From assembly GCA_947168065.1 (NCBI GenBank), contig CAMVKH010000002.1, positions 186,001 to 250,000 of the forward strand: a DNA stretch of 64,000 bases. Reading direction: 5' to 3'. The position numbers and the translations under genes are program-made. Origin of the DNA: an uncultured Bacteroidales bacterium. Lineage in GTDB: Bacteria > Bacteroidota > Bacteroidia > Bacteroidales > UBA932. The notes below the pieces were generated by a model. The model searched no databases and was not told the origin of the DNA. It saw nothing but the letters and a program-made list of their open reading frames with translations. Shown in pieces: positions 54,723 through 63,461 of the stretch. Numbering within the stretch: the first letter of the stretch is position 1; every line of letters starts with the position of its first letter.

Positions 54723-55478
54723 TTACCAGGCCTGGGCGATGGCGATGAAATCGTCGGCTTTGAGGGAAGCGCCGCCGATCAGTCCGCCGTCGATGTCGGG
54801 GCAGGCGAAGAGTTCCTTCGCATTGGAAGGCTTGCAACTGCCGCCGTAGAGGACGGTGGTGTTCTCAGCGATCTTTTCGCCGAAGTGGGCGGACAGCGTG
54901 CTGCGGATGAACGCGTGCATTTCCTGTGCCTGTTCGGCCGTTGCGGTTTCACCGGTTCCGATGGCCCATACGGGTTCGTAGGCAATGATGACATTCGCCA
55001 TCTTCTCCGGCGCCAGGTTGAACAGTACTTCGGAGATCTGCTGGGAAACCACGTCGAAATGATGGTTGAAAGTGCGATCCTTGAGCTTCTCGCCCACGCA
55101 GAAGATTACCTTCAGGCCGTTCTCGAGGGCCAGGGCGATCTTCTTGGTCAGTTTGTCCGCGTTCTCACCATAATACTCCCGACGCTCCGAGTGACCGAGG
55201 ATTGTATAGCTGCAGCCGATGCCCTTCAGCATGGCGGCGGACACCTCGCCGGTGAAGGCGCCCTTCGGCTCGGTTGCGCAGTTCTGAGCGGAGAGTCCGA
55301 CGGGACTTCCCTTGAGGACTTCGGCCACGGGAACCAGGTGGGTGAACGGCGGAGCGATGATGAGCGTTACGCCCTTGGCGATTTCATCAACTTTGGCGAC
55401 GATACCTTTTGCGAGTTCGACACCTTCGGCAACGCTGGTGTTCATCTTCCAGTTGCCGGCTACGATTTTCTTTCTCAT
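54723..55478 (-). CDS. tpiA: Triosephosphate isomerase
   Basis: Interconverts dihydroxyacetone phosphate and glyceraldehyde 3-phosphate. NWKMN with the catalytic Asn/Lys near residue 9, GHSERREYYGE with the electrophilic His near residue 100, and AYEPVWAIGTGETATAEQAQE containing the catalytic Glu and the closing loop (WAIGTG) near residue 170. At 251 residues it is normal. The upstream minus-strand promoter at 55573-55580 leaves a leader of about 90 bases. The SDR gene follows with no gap. Confidence 0.97.
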   Translation of the reverse strand: MRKKIVAGNWKMNTSVAEGVELAKGIVAKVDEIAKGVTLIIAPPFTHLVPVAEVLKGSPVGLSAQNCATEPKGAFTGEVSAAMLKGIGCSYTILGHSERREYYGENADKLTKKIALALENGLKVIFCVGEKLKDRTFNHHFDVVSQQISEVLFNLAPEKMANVIIAYEPVWAIGTGETATAEQAQEMHAFIRSTLSAHFGEKIAENTTVLYGGSCKPSNAKELFACPDIDGGLIGGASLKADDFIAIAQAW

Positions 55479-55572
55479 GATATGACTATTAGTTATGATT
55501 TCTTTTCCCTTCTGTCTTGACTTGTATTCCGTGGCTCCAAAAATCCCTTTGCTACCATGTACAAGACAATCT

Positions 55573-55599
55573 GCAAATATAGAAAATTATTGTATTTTT
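55573..55599. promoter_or_regulatory. Divergent promoters, tpiA and marC-like
   Basis: Minus-strand TATATTTG at 55573-55580 and plus-strand TATTTTTG at 55592-55599. The latter lies 24 bases before the ATG at 55623 and excludes the longer start at 55557. Confidence 0.6.
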
Positions 55600-55622
55600 G
55601 CGGCAAAATAGACGACAAAGAA

Positions 55623-56198
55623 ATGAGTTTCAGCTTCAAGGAGATCATCAGCGCGTTCATCGTGCTCTTCGCCATCATCGACATCACCGGCTCGCTGCCC
55701 ATCATCATCGACCTGCGCAGCCGCGGCGCCAAGATCGGCCCGATGAAGGTGGCACTCATCTCTTTCGCCATCCTCGTGGCCTTCCTCTTCGCCGGCGAAG
55801 GTCTCCTGTCCCTCTTCGGCGTGGAGATCAACTCCTTTGCCGTCGCCGGTGCCATCATCATCTTCATCTATGGCATGGAGATGATCCTCGGCCGGGAAAT
55901 CATCAAGAACGACGGCCCCGCTTCCGCCGCCAATGTCGTGCCGATCATTTTCCCGCTGATTGCCGGCGCCGGCGTGCTGACGACCCTGATATCGATGCGA
56001 GCGGAGTATGCCATGCAGAACATCATCGTGGCCATCGCCCTCAACATGGTGGTGGTCTATTTCGTGCTCAAATACGTCGACTGGGTCGAGCGCGTGCTCG
56101 GCCCGACCGTCATCTACATTCTTCGCAAGATTTTCGGTATCATTCTGCTGGCCATGGCCGTGAAGCTCTTTACGACCAACATCGCCACGATGATCTGA
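55623..56198 (+). CDS. MarC-family integral membrane protein (191 aa)
   Basis: Six hydrophobic helices in the MarC (UPF0056) pattern, with DITGSLPIIIDL in the first helix region, FGVEINSFAVAGAIIIF, and IIFPLIAGAGVLTTLI, close to MarC's NPLGxxPI and PLIAGPG motifs. The role of this family is unresolved; MarC itself is not clearly an antibiotic transporter. The start MSFSFKE is at 55623. prmA follows after ten bases on the same strand. Confidence 0.88.
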   Translation: MSFSFKEIISAFIVLFAIIDITGSLPIIIDLRSRGAKIGPMKVALISFAILVAFLFAGEGLLSLFGVEINSFAVAGAIIIFIYGMEMILGREIIKNDGPASAANVVPIIFPLIAGAGVLTTLISMRAEYAMQNIIVAIALNMVVVYFVLKYVDWVERVLGPTVIYILRKIFGIILLAMAVKLFTTNIATMI

Positions 56199-56208
56199 GC
56201 TTTGAACC

Positions 56209-57108
56209 ATGGATTATATTGCCGTACATATCCGGATCGAGCCCTTTCAGGAAGAATGGGCTGAAATCATCGAGGCGGAAATCGCCGACCTGGGCTTCGA
56301 CAGCTTTACGGTCGAAGATCCTTTTCTGAATGCCTTCATCCCGAAGGAACAATTCTCAGAGCCCATGCTCAAGACACTGCTCGGCGCGTTTGACGCAGCG
56401 GAGTTCCGAGTTTCCCACACCGTGGAGCTGGTGAAGGAACAGAACTGGAACGCCGTGTGGGAAAGCGATTTCGAGCCGGTTACGGTAGGGGATGAAGTCA
56501 CGGTCAAGGCCGTGTACCACAAGAACTTGCCCAAGACCCGCTACAACATCGTCATCGATCCCCAGATGAGCTTCGGCAGCGGGCATCACCAGACTACGTC
56601 GATGATCATCGAGCAGCTGCTGGAAGACCGGAAAGCCTTGAAAGGGAAGACCGTGCTCGATATGGGGACCGGCACCGGCATCCTGGCCATCCTGGCCGCA
56701 AAGCTGGGCGCCGCCGTGCCCGTCCATGCCGTGGACATCGATCCGCGCTGCGTGTTGTCGGCCAAGGCCAACGCGCGCCGCAACCGTGTCCCGCACAAGG
56801 TCATCACGGTGCTGGGCGATGCGTCCGTGCTCATCCGGGGCCAGTACGACTGGATCCTGGCCAACATCAACCGCAACATCCTGCTCGCCGACATGGATAC
56901 TTATGTCCGTTCCCTCAAGCCACAGGGCGGCCGCATTCTGCTCAGTGGTTTCTATACCGCCGACATTCCGCTGCTGCTGGAAAAAGCGGCTTCGCTGGGT
57001 CTCATGGAAATCTCCCGCCGCACCCGCGACGACTGGGCCCTTCTAGTATTGAAAAAAATTCCCGCGGCATCAGCCGCTAGCGGAGGCCGTTGTGCCGGCC
57101 TTGAGTGA
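56209..57108 (+). CDS. prmA: Ribosomal protein L11 methyltransferase
   Basis: Methylates lysines and the N-terminus of L11. The N-terminal substrate domain (residues 1-100) is followed by the Rossmann domain: IDPQMSFGSGHHQTT, VLDMGTGTGILAILAAKLGAAVPVHAVDID and DWILANINRNIL, the NPPY-like motif in its ANI form typical of PrmA. Size of 299 residues is usual. The last 15 residues (AASAASGGRCAGLE) are outside the family core and come from low-complexity DNA next to the tRNA. Confidence 0.93.
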   Translation: MDYIAVHIRIEPFQEEWAEIIEAEIADLGFDSFTVEDPFLNAFIPKEQFSEPMLKTLLGAFDAAEFRVSHTVELVKEQNWNAVWESDFEPVTVGDEVTVKAVYHKNLPKTRYNIVIDPQMSFGSGHHQTTSMIIEQLLEDRKALKGKTVLDMGTGTGILAILAAKLGAAVPVHAVDIDPRCVLSAKANARRNRVPHKVITVLGDASVLIRGQYDWILANINRNILLADMDTYVRSLKPQGGRILLSGFYTADIPLLLEKAASLGLMEISRRTRDDWALLVLKKIPAASAASGGRCAGLE

Positions 57109-57157
57109 TAGCAGGCCGAAGCGGCAGGGTTTGGGGCAGCGCCCCAGTAAACACAAG

Positions 57158-57239
57158 TACGGGTGCGGGGAGTCGAACCCCGACGCCTTTCGGCACCAGA
57201 TCCTAAGTCTGGCTTGGCTACCAATTACAACACACCCGC
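57158..57239 (-). tRNA. tRNA-Leu (TAG anticodon)
   Basis: Read on the minus strand: acceptor GCGGGTG/CACCCGT (one G-T pair), anticodon stem CCAGA/TCTGG with loop CTTAGGA (anticodon TAG), long variable arm TGCCGAAAGGCGT as in leucine tRNAs, T stem CGGGG/CCCCG with loop TTCGACT, and discriminator A as leucine requires. The 3' CCA is not encoded, unlike tRNA-Cys above. Confidence 0.93.
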
Positions 57240-57275
57240 AGGTAATCCGCCGCAAAGATAACGATTTTTCATCGT

Positions 57276-58586
57276 CTACCACTTGATCTTGAAGAATTCC
57301 GGCGTGACCGAAATCATGATCCAGGCCCAGTGCAGGCGATTCTTGTTCTCGGAACTGGAGCGCTTGAGGACTTTCATGGTTTCCGTTCCGTGCATGAACG
57401 AATAACCGGCCGACAAGGATACATCTTTCATGATCTTCCAGGAGGTGGACAGCTCAATTTCATGTCCCAGGCCCCGCTTGTAGTCTCCGGGAATCTTGAC
57501 ACTGGTGGCCAGATAGTGGTAGGAGGCATTGATGTCCCACGGATCGGAGGGCGACCACTTCATACCGAGGTGCCAGTCCTGCAGACCCGGCGTGTTTCCA
57601 CCGTAATAAGTTGACACATAGAAGAACTCCATGGCCCCGTAGAACTGGTGGTGCGAACCGAAGATGGGGTTGAAACCACAGACTTCGGTCTTGCGCATCA
57701 TGCCGATGCTTCCCTCCGGCGGAACGAAGAAATACGGGTCGCCGCTCATGTGGAAATAACCGCCGTTCAGCCGGATTCTGGGGTTGATCGTCCAGGCGGC
57801 CTCCGCACTCATCATCCAGGCATGGATCGGGAGCTCGTGCTCTTCGATACCTGTCTGCCGGTAATAGGAGCCCTGAAAGCTGAACGAACCGGGATGCCAG
57901 TCCAGAAAACCACCGAACAACTGTTGGAAATTGGTGACGTCTTCCTTGGTCATCAGGTTCTGCATGCCCGTGTTCATGAACAGCAGGGACGCACCGAACT
58001 GCGGCCAGGGATCGAAATGATACCAGAGCGTCTGCATCATCTTGTAGGTCTGTGAACCGTCGACGTAATAGGTGCCGCCGTTGGTGTTCTCGTCGTTCTG
58101 GTTATAGGCGAACAGCAGATGCAGCTTGTGCTTGCCCATTTCCAGGCCCAGCTTGAGCGCGTCGTGCCGGCTGGTCGTCATCACCCAGTCATCGGTACCG
58201 ATGATGCGCTGGTCGTCGTAGGCAAAGTGCTGCCGGCCCAGTTTGAGGAACAGGCCCTTCTTGTGCGTGAGGGAGAACCAGCCCTCTTCCAGATTGATGC
58301 CGCCGCTGCCCTTGGCCCCCCAGACGCCGATGTGCTTGGGCGCGAACATGACTTCCAGCCCTTTATATTTGTAGTTGAACGAGAGCTGGGTGCTGCTCAT
58401 CACGAAGAGGGCCATGTCCTTGCCATTGTCGTTCTCCATGCCGCCGTCGCGCCACTCGCCGCGGGTCCAATGCTGGGTGCTGATGCTGAATTGATTGGCT
58501 TTTTCCGGCTGTTCCGAAGCCTCGGACTGGGCAAAGGCAGGCAGGAAAAAAAACAGCGCGCTGATCAGAAGAAGTGTCTTTTTCAT
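57276..58586 (-). CDS. Outer-membrane porin-like barrel protein (436 aa)
   Basis: Signal peptide ending PAFAQ, then many amphipathic aromatic strands (FSISTQHWTRGEWRDG, LFLKLGRQHFAYDDQRIIG, LNGGYFHMSGDPYFFVPP). The DDQRI and RGEWRDG signatures resemble the alginate-export/AlgE-like porin family (PF13372). A 16- to 18-stranded barrel is likely. The C-terminus ends with WAWIMISVTPEFFKIKW rather than a terminal Phe or Tyr. Monocistronic with its own promoter. Transported solute is unknown. Confidence 0.75.
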   Translation of the reverse strand: MKKTLLLISALFFFLPAFAQSEASEQPEKANQFSISTQHWTRGEWRDGGMENDNGKDMALFVMSSTQLSFNYKYKGLEVMFAPKHIGVWGAKGSGGINLEEGWFSLTHKKGLFLKLGRQHFAYDDQRIIGTDDWVMTTSRHDALKLGLEMGKHKLHLLFAYNQNDENTNGGTYYVDGSQTYKMMQTLWYHFDPWPQFGASLLFMNTGMQNLMTKEDVTNFQQLFGGFLDWHPGSFSFQGSYYRQTGIEEHELPIHAWMMSAEAAWTINPRIRLNGGYFHMSGDPYFFVPPEGSIGMMRKTEVCGFNPIFGSHHQFYGAMEFFYVSTYYGGNTPGLQDWHLGMKWSPSDPWDINASYHYLATSVKIPGDYKRGLGHEIELSTSWKIMKDVSLSAGYSFMHGTETMKVLKRSSSENKNRLHWAWIMISVTPEFFKIKW

Positions 58587-58610
58587 GGGCGAAAGATACT
58601 GGTTATCCTA

Positions 58611-58618
58611 CAAATATA
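58611..58618 (-). promoter_or_regulatory. -7 promoter element for the porin-like gene
   Basis: TATATTTG on the minus strand, 24 bases before the ATG at 58586. A perfect 7-bp hairpin, GTTTTTC/GAAAAAC (58621-58638), lies just upstream, between it and the preceding gene. Confidence 0.6.
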
Positions 58619-58652
58619 CTGTTTTTCAGTCGAAAAACCAGCGTTTCCGCCA

Positions 58653-60131
58653 TTAATGCCAGTGATAACCGGTCCGGATGGAGTATTGGTCGTCCATCGC
58701 GTCGAAACTGCCTTTGGTGTCGGGAGAGAGGAAAAAATTGTTGAAATGGGCACCGAGGCGGGACCAGAAGAGCGGAATGCCCAGCTCGCAGGCTGTCGCG
58801 CCCCAGAGGAAGTTTCCGTAATTATAATGGTTGTGCGCCACATAGCCCTCCGGGAGGGTCCGGGTGATGTAGAAGACCTGGTCGATGATGTCGTGCTGCC
58901 CGTTGACGGCAAAGTCGAGCAGGCCGCCGTAGCCGCTGTTCCTGTACATGTAGGCGGAGCCTTTGAAAAAGCCGTGGTGCCCGGGCAAGAAGGCGCCGAC
59001 CTTATCCAGGCTGGCCCGGATTTCTTCCGGCGTCACCAGATGGACTTGCGTATGCACGTCGATGATCGCGGGATCATGGGAGGGGTCTGCGAAGCGGGCC
59101 GAAAGAGGCGGGTTGCCGTATCCCTGCCAGAGAAACAGCCGCCGTCTGCTGTGGGGCGCCTGTACCCGGCTCAGAAAAACCCCGCTCTCGTCAAAGAGGT
59201 AGTTCTCGCCTTCTTCCGGATCGACACGAAGTTCGGGATCGGCGGCACAATAGTCATAAGCACGCAGCACGCCGCGGCGTTCCGCCGCAGGATCAGGTGC
59301 CATCCAGACCAGCTGCTGCGGGTCCATGGCCCGCAAGTGCAGCCCCCGGCGGTCGTGGACCTGAAGCGGCTGCCGTCCCAGGGAGTCGTAGGCCATGTAA
59401 CGGACGCAGGTGTCCGGATTTCCCTTGTCCGTAATGCGGACGATGGCGGCGGGGCGGAGGTAGCTTGTGTCCGTTCCCGGGAAGCGGTCATAGACCACGA
59501 CAGTGGAATCGGTCCGGACCGTATCCCGCCAGTGCGATAGGGACAGGATGGCCCAGGGCATCGCGCGGGCGAGCAGGGAATCGGCCGTAGGCCGGAAGGC
59601 CGGGCCGGCACAGAAGGGATAGGTGTAGGTCGTGCGTTCTACCTGGCCGCCGCTCTGCCAGCGGGTGATTTCCAGCGGGTAGTGATATCCGTCCTGGTCG
59701 GAGTAGGCGATCGTGTGGCTGTAGAGGTGCGGGGTGGGTTGGAAGACTTCGACGGTCTCTTCCGCGGGGTAGGATTCCCCATCCAGCGTGACGAAACTGT
59801 ATTGCGTTTTTTTCAGGAAATGGCCCTCTCCGTCGTATTCTTCTTTCTGTACCAGCTTTGCGCCTTCATAACGGTTGAGGAAGACGGCGACCGGGCCGGT
59901 CGTGTCGCTGACCGTCTCGCGGACCCAGGCGCCGTCCGCGATGGAATCCGGCTCATAGGTGAATTCCCGGATCCGCAGCAGAGTGCCCGTGCTGTCGCAG
60001 TAGGTCAGCCGGCCGATACGGACGGCCTGTTCCGGGTCTCCTTCCAGCATTTCCTGTGCTCCGAGAGGACTCGCCGGGATCAGAAAGGCCAGGCACAGAA
60101 GCAGGTAAAGTCGCCGCCCGGGACTCGCCAT
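58653..60131 (-). CDS. Secreted protein with toxin-44-like C-terminus (492 aa)
   Basis: Signal peptide ending PLGAQ (about residue 25). The middle is built of YD/RHS-like beta segments (for example LLRIREFTYEPDS, EYDGEGHFLKKTQYSF), and the C-terminal hundred residues carry YGGLLDFAV, a HNHYNYGNFLWGATACELGI block and a final DAMDDQYSIRTGYHWH. This pattern is close to the polymorphic toxin type 44 (Ntox44) domain as I remember it: GNxxYGAxGxxxG and a terminal DDxxSIxxGY. There is no obvious immunity gene. It follows the DUF3108-like gene by two bases. The toxin call is tentative; other metal-dependent secreted domains are possible. Confidence 0.5.
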   Translation of the reverse strand: MASPGRRLYLLLCLAFLIPASPLGAQEMLEGDPEQAVRIGRLTYCDSTGTLLRIREFTYEPDSIADGAWVRETVSDTTGPVAVFLNRYEGAKLVQKEEYDGEGHFLKKTQYSFVTLDGESYPAEETVEVFQPTPHLYSHTIAYSDQDGYHYPLEITRWQSGGQVERTTYTYPFCAGPAFRPTADSLLARAMPWAILSLSHWRDTVRTDSTVVVYDRFPGTDTSYLRPAAIVRITDKGNPDTCVRYMAYDSLGRQPLQVHDRRGLHLRAMDPQQLVWMAPDPAAERRGVLRAYDYCAADPELRVDPEEGENYLFDESGVFLSRVQAPHSRRRLFLWQGYGNPPLSARFADPSHDPAIIDVHTQVHLVTPEEIRASLDKVGAFLPGHHGFFKGSAYMYRNSGYGGLLDFAVNGQHDIIDQVFYITRTLPEGYVAHNHYNYGNFLWGATACELGIPLFWSRLGAHFNNFFLSPDTKGSFDAMDDQYSIRTGYHWH

Positions 60132-60133
60132 GT

Positions 60134-60817
60134 TTACTTGGTTTCGATGCGGGTCAGGACTTCCGTGGCTTCCAGTTTCATGTCCTTGTCGTAGATATCG
60201 TGACGGACATAGCCGATGCCGCGTACGTACCAGTTGTCTGACCAGTTGTCATGGTGGCGCAGGGGCCCTTCTTCAATCTTGCGTTCGCGTGCGACGATGC
60301 AGTCGAAGGTCCCGGCCGGGGTGGTGATGGTCTCGTAGCGGAGGACGGAGCGTCCTATGATGTCGATGGTGAATTTCAGGCTTCCGGCGTAGATGTCAGC
60401 ATGGGCGCCCGGGATGGTATCGCCAGGCTGTATGCGGGAGGGCATGACGGCCAGGGTCCCTTCCGAGCGGACCTTGGCCCGGGGAAAGAGATTTTTCATG
60501 GCCTGCTCTGCGAATTTGCCCATGTCGGTCATGACGTCACCCTGCCAGTTGATGTCGACGGACTGGTCCATCTGCCCGCCGTAGAGGTCGCGTCCGTTTC
60601 TTTTTTCGAGCAGCAGACTGTAGAAGACACGCTGTCCGTCCGGCTTGTTGACGATGGAATCGACTTCGATGCGGGTGGTCTGGATCAGTTTGCCGGAGGA
60701 AGCCTTGTAACGTTCATAATGCAGGACCGTTCCCGCTTTCGTGATATAATAGGGCTCCTGGGCCAGGCATGCGAAGGCCGGAAGCAGGAGGACAAGGAAA
60801 AGGAATATCTTTTTCAT
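60134..60817 (-). CDS. Secreted DUF3108/TapB-like protein (227 aa)
   Basis: Signal peptide ending ACLAQE, then a beta-rich fold with YYITKAGTVLHYERYKASSGKLIQTTRIEVDSI and a later GTFDCIVARERK segment (a PAGTFxCxxxRE pattern), as seen in secreted DUF3108-like proteins of Bacteroidota. Function unknown. The start MKKIFLFL at 60817 begins the signal peptide; the longer frame to 60847 has a poor N-terminus. First gene of a two-gene unit with the toxin-44-like gene. Confidence 0.75.
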   Translation of the reverse strand: MKKIFLFLVLLLPAFACLAQEPYYITKAGTVLHYERYKASSGKLIQTTRIEVDSIVNKPDGQRVFYSLLLEKRNGRDLYGGQMDQSVDINWQGDVMTDMGKFAEQAMKNLFPRAKVRSEGTLAVMPSRIQPGDTIPGAHADIYAGSLKFTIDIIGRSVLRYETITTPAGTFDCIVARERKIEEGPLRHHDNWSDNWYVRGIGYVRHDIYDKDMKLEATEVLTRIETK

Positions 60818-60862
60818 GAGGCCGCAAAGATAATTAATCTGAGCCAATTAAGAGAATTTTTA

Positions 60863-60870
60863 TATCTTTG
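60863..60870 (+). promoter_or_regulatory. -7 promoter element for the yhhQ-queF operon
   Basis: TATCTTTG, with transcription expected to start near 60877, leaving a leader of about 58 bases before the ATG at 60935. Confidence 0.65.
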
Positions 60871-60880
60871 CCGCCGAGTT

Positions 60881-60932
60881 GCGGGCACCGCCCGCGGCAA
60901 GTGTGCTTGGTACCACTATAAAAACAAGAAGG
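60881..60932 (+). promoter_or_regulatory. Structured leader of yhhQ-queF (possible preQ1-responsive element)
   Basis: A GC hairpin GCGGGC/GCCCGC (60881-60886 with 60890-60895) is followed by a potential H-type pseudoknot: AGTG/CACT (60900-60903 with 60914-60917) and CTTG/CAAG (60906-60909 with 60925-60928), the second helix reaching the ribosome-binding region AAGAAGGA. The A-rich tail TATAAAAACAAG recalls preQ1-I switches, but the loop lengths differ. The ligand is inferred from the queuosine genes it controls. Confidence 0.35.
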
Positions 60933-60934
60933 AA

Positions 60935-61651
60935 ATGTCTGATTCTCAAAAAAGTGGACAGCAAGGGCTGTCCCTGGTTTATGTTTGGCTGGCCGTCACG
61001 TTCTGTGTGTGCCTGATTACCTCGAATCTGTTTGTTCCCCGCCTGTGGCAGGTCGGCAAGCTGCCCCTGCAGCTCTCCGGCGCCGTGATCATTTTCCCGA
61101 TTTCGTACATCATCAACGACCTGCTGACGGAAGTCTATGGCTACCGCAAGGCAATGCTTGTCATCTGGATGGGATTTATGCTCAGCGCCTTCGTGGCCGT
61201 AGCTGCCCAGCTGGTGGCCTGGCTGCCCGCGCCCATTTACCCCGAAAACCAGGAAGTGGCGGCGAGTTTCAACCGGCTCTTCGGCCTGGTTCCGCGTACC
61301 ACTGCCGCCTCGCTGTTTTCATTTGTGCTGGGTTCGCAGGTCAATGCACGCGTGATGTCCCGGATGAAAGTGCTTCAGGGTGGACGTGGCTTCGGCTGGC
61401 GTGCCATCGTCTCGACGCTCTTCGGAGAGCTCTGCGATTCCCTGGTCTTCTACCCGCTGGCCTTCCTCGGCGTGATGCCGCTGGGCGCCATCTTCTCCAT
61501 CATCCTGACGCAGGTGACGGTCAAGACCCTCTACGAAGTGGTGATGCTGCCCGTGACGACGCGCATCGCCCGTCGCCTGAAGAAAAGCGAAGGCATCGAC
61601 ACGTACGACTACAACATCTCTTACAACCCCTTCTTCAGCAAACTGGACTGA
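60935..61651 (+). CDS. Queuosine precursor transporter YhhQ (238 aa)
   Basis: Inner-membrane protein of the VUT/ECF-like family that imports queuosine precursors (preQ0/preQ1 in E. coli YhhQ). Six helices, with [31 protein letters not shown] (the DLxTEVYGY signature), and [28 protein letters not shown] near the end. The ATG at 60935 with GAAGGAA ahead was chosen; the frame extends further upstream without function. One base separates it from queF. Confidence 0.92.
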   Translation: MSDSQKSGQQGLSLVYVWLAVTFCVCLITSNLFVPRLWQVGKLPLQLSGAVIIFPISYIINDLLTEVYGYRKAMLVIWMGFMLSAFVAVAAQLVAWLPAPIYPENQEVAASFNRLFGLVPRTTAASLFSFVLGSQVNARVMSRMKVLQGGRGFGWRAIVSTLFGELCDSLVFYPLAFLGVMPLGAIFSIILTQVTVKTLYEVVMLPVTTRIARRLKKSEGIDTYDYNISYNPFFSKLD

Positions 61652-61652
61652 T

Positions 61653-62114
61653 ATGAAAAACGATAGAAAACAGGAAGGCCTGCAATCCCTGGGCCGGAAG
61701 ACCGAATACCATTTTGACTATGCGCCCCAGGTGCTGGAGGCGTTCACCAACCAACACCAGGACAACGATTACTGGGTGCGCTTCAACTGCCCCGAGTTCA
61801 CGACGCTGTGTCCGATCACGGGCCAGCCCGACTTCGCGGAAATCCGCATCAGCTATATCCCGGACGTGAAGATGGTGGAGAGCAAGTCCTTGAAGCTCTA
61901 TCTGGGCAGTTTCCGCAATCACGGCGGTTTCCATGAGGATACCGTCAACACCATCATGAAAGACCTCAAGGCCCTGATGGATCCCAAATACATCGAGGTG
62001 ACGGGTTTCTTCACCCCGCGGGGCGGCATCTCCATCTTCCCCTTTGCCAATTATGGCCGGCCCGGAACAAAATACGAAGCGCTGGCGGACCAGCGCTTCG
62101 CAGTTCACGAATAG
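61653..62114 (+). CDS. queF: PreQ0 reductase QueF (type I, 153 aa)
   Basis: NADPH-dependent 7-cyano-7-deazaguanine reductase that makes preQ1 for queuosine. The catalytic Cys is in [14 protein letters not shown] (about residue 55), and the NADPH-binding motif is [17 protein letters not shown]. This is the short unimodular class, like B. subtilis QueF. Together with the transporter it forms a two-gene operon; queC/D/E are not in the window. Confidence 0.97.
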   Translation: MKNDRKQEGLQSLGRKTEYHFDYAPQVLEAFTNQHQDNDYWVRFNCPEFTTLCPITGQPDFAEIRISYIPDVKMVESKSLKLYLGSFRNHGGFHEDTVNTIMKDLKALMDPKYIEVTGFFTPRGGISIFPFANYGRPGTKYEALADQRFAVHE

Positions 62115-62128
62115 AGGTTTCGCAGGGC

Positions 62129-62674
62129 TTAGCGGACGATCTCGACGGCGTTCATGCCGACCGTGATGGCCTGCTCGTTCATCGGAATGAGGTTGTGGTG
62201 ACGCGGCGGCAGGGACTTCTTGAGTCCTTTGAGCACGTTCTCCATCGTAACCACCGGTTTCATTTTCAGGTAGGCACCCAGGACCACCATGTTGTAGGCC
62301 TTGGCATTGCCCATCTTGATGGCTTCTTCCGCGGCGTCGAGGCGGCAGATCTTGATGTCCGTGCGCTCGGGATGGCGGGTGATGCCGTTGGTGTCGTAGA
62401 TGAGCAGTCCGCCCGGTTTGACCTGGTTCTCGAACTTGTCCATCGACTGCTGGTTGAGGATGATGGCCGTGTCGAAGCGGCTCAGCACGGGGGAACTGAT
62501 CTTGTTGTCGCTCAGCACCACGCTGACGTTGCAGGTACCGCCGCGCATTTCCGGGCCGTAGGAAGGAAGCCAGGAGACTTCCTGGTCCTGCATGATGCCG
62601 CCGTAGGCGAGGATCTTGCCCATCGAGAGGACACCCTGTCCTCCGAATCCGGCTATGATGATTTCTTCTTTCAT
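62129..62674 (-). CDS. 2-oxoacid:acceptor oxidoreductase, gamma subunit
   Basis: Gamma domain of the ferredoxin-dependent 2-oxoacid oxidoreductase family (PF01558). GFGGQGVLSMGKILA near residue 9 and EVSWLPSYGPEMRGGTCNVSVVLSD are diagnostic. It is the last of three genes (alpha, beta, gamma) read towards the left, 13 bases after the beta gene. The complex oxidises 2-oxoacids to acyl-CoA with reduction of ferredoxin. Type (KGOR or VOR) is not settled here. Confidence 0.93.
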   Translation of the reverse strand: MKEEIIIAGFGGQGVLSMGKILAYGGIMQDQEVSWLPSYGPEMRGGTCNVSVVLSDNKISSPVLSRFDTAIILNQQSMDKFENQVKPGGLLIYDTNGITRHPERTDIKICRLDAAEEAIKMGNAKAYNMVVLGAYLKMKPVVTMENVLKGLKKSLPPRHHNLIPMNEQAITVGMNAVEIVR

Positions 62675-62687
62675 GTTGTCGCTGTTT

Positions 62688-63449
62688 TTATCTGTCTTTC
62701 ATGTCACCCAGCGGATAGAACGGGAACATGTTCTCTTCCATCCACTTGTTGGCCTCCACGGGGGAGACTTTCCATCCGGAGTTGCAGGTACCGACCACTT
62801 CCACGAAGGAAGTGCCTTTCTTCATCATGGAGTTTTCGAACGCCTTGCGGATCGCGGCTTTGGTCTTGCGGACGGCCGCCGGATTCTGGACGCTCTGGCG
62901 CGTGACGTAGCAGGTGCCTTCGAGCTGGGCCAGGAGCTCCGTGATCTTGAGGGGATAGCCGTTGAGTTCGGCTTTGCGGCCGTACGGCGTGGTGGCGGTT
63001 ACCTGCCCGAGCAGGGTGGTGGGGGCCATCTGGCCGCCGGTCATGCCGTAGATGGCGTTGTTGATGAAGATGATGACGATGTTCTCGCCGCGGTTGCAGG
63101 CGTGCATCGTCTCGGCGGTGCCGATTGACGCGAGGTCGCCGTCACCCTGGTAGGTGAATACGTATTTGTCGGGGTTGAGGCGCTTGATGGCCGTGGCCAG
63201 GGCCGGTGCGCGGCCGTGGGCGGCTTCCTGCCAGTCGATGTCGAGATAGTTGTATGCGAACACCGAGCATCCCACCGGGCTCACGCCGATGGTCTTGTCC
63301 TGGATGTCCATCTCCTCGATGACCTGGGCCACCAGTTTGTGGACCACGCCGTGGGAGCAACCCGGACAGTAGTGCATGATGTTGTCGGTCAGAACCGACG
63401 ATTTGCCGTAAACCTTGTTTTCGGGCTTGATGATATCGTTGATGTCCAT
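62688..63449 (-). CDS. 2-oxoacid:acceptor oxidoreductase, beta subunit (TPP-binding)
   Basis: TPP-binding subunit: YCPGCSHGVVHKLVAQ near residue 28, then the GDGD of the TPP motif (YQGDGDLASIGTAETMHA) and NNAIYGMTGGQMAPTT for the pyrophosphate and metal. Cysteine-poor, so the iron-sulphur ferredoxin subunit must be separate, probably right of the window. The 253 residues match KorB/VorA. Twelve bases from the alpha gene. Confidence 0.93.
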   Translation of the reverse strand: MDINDIIKPENKVYGKSSVLTDNIMHYCPGCSHGVVHKLVAQVIEEMDIQDKTIGVSPVGCSVFAYNYLDIDWQEAAHGRAPALATAIKRLNPDKYVFTYQGDGDLASIGTAETMHACNRGENIVIIFINNAIYGMTGGQMAPTTLLGQVTATTPYGRKAELNGYPLKITELLAQLEGTCYVTRQSVQNPAAVRKTKAAIRKAFENSMMKKGTSFVEVVGTCNSGWKVSPVEANKWMEENMFPFYPLGDMKDR

Positions 63450-63461
63450 AGGTCGTCCTGC

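Noticed and set aside
57087..57102. GGCCG/CGGCC hairpin after prmA considered as its terminator
   Set aside because: It is inside the last prmA codons and lacks a T-run on either strand.
60908..60915. Palindrome TGGTACCA in the yhhQ leader considered as a repressor operator
   Set aside because: Eight bases only, and it overlaps the more informative pseudoknot pairing; expected by chance in 64 kb.
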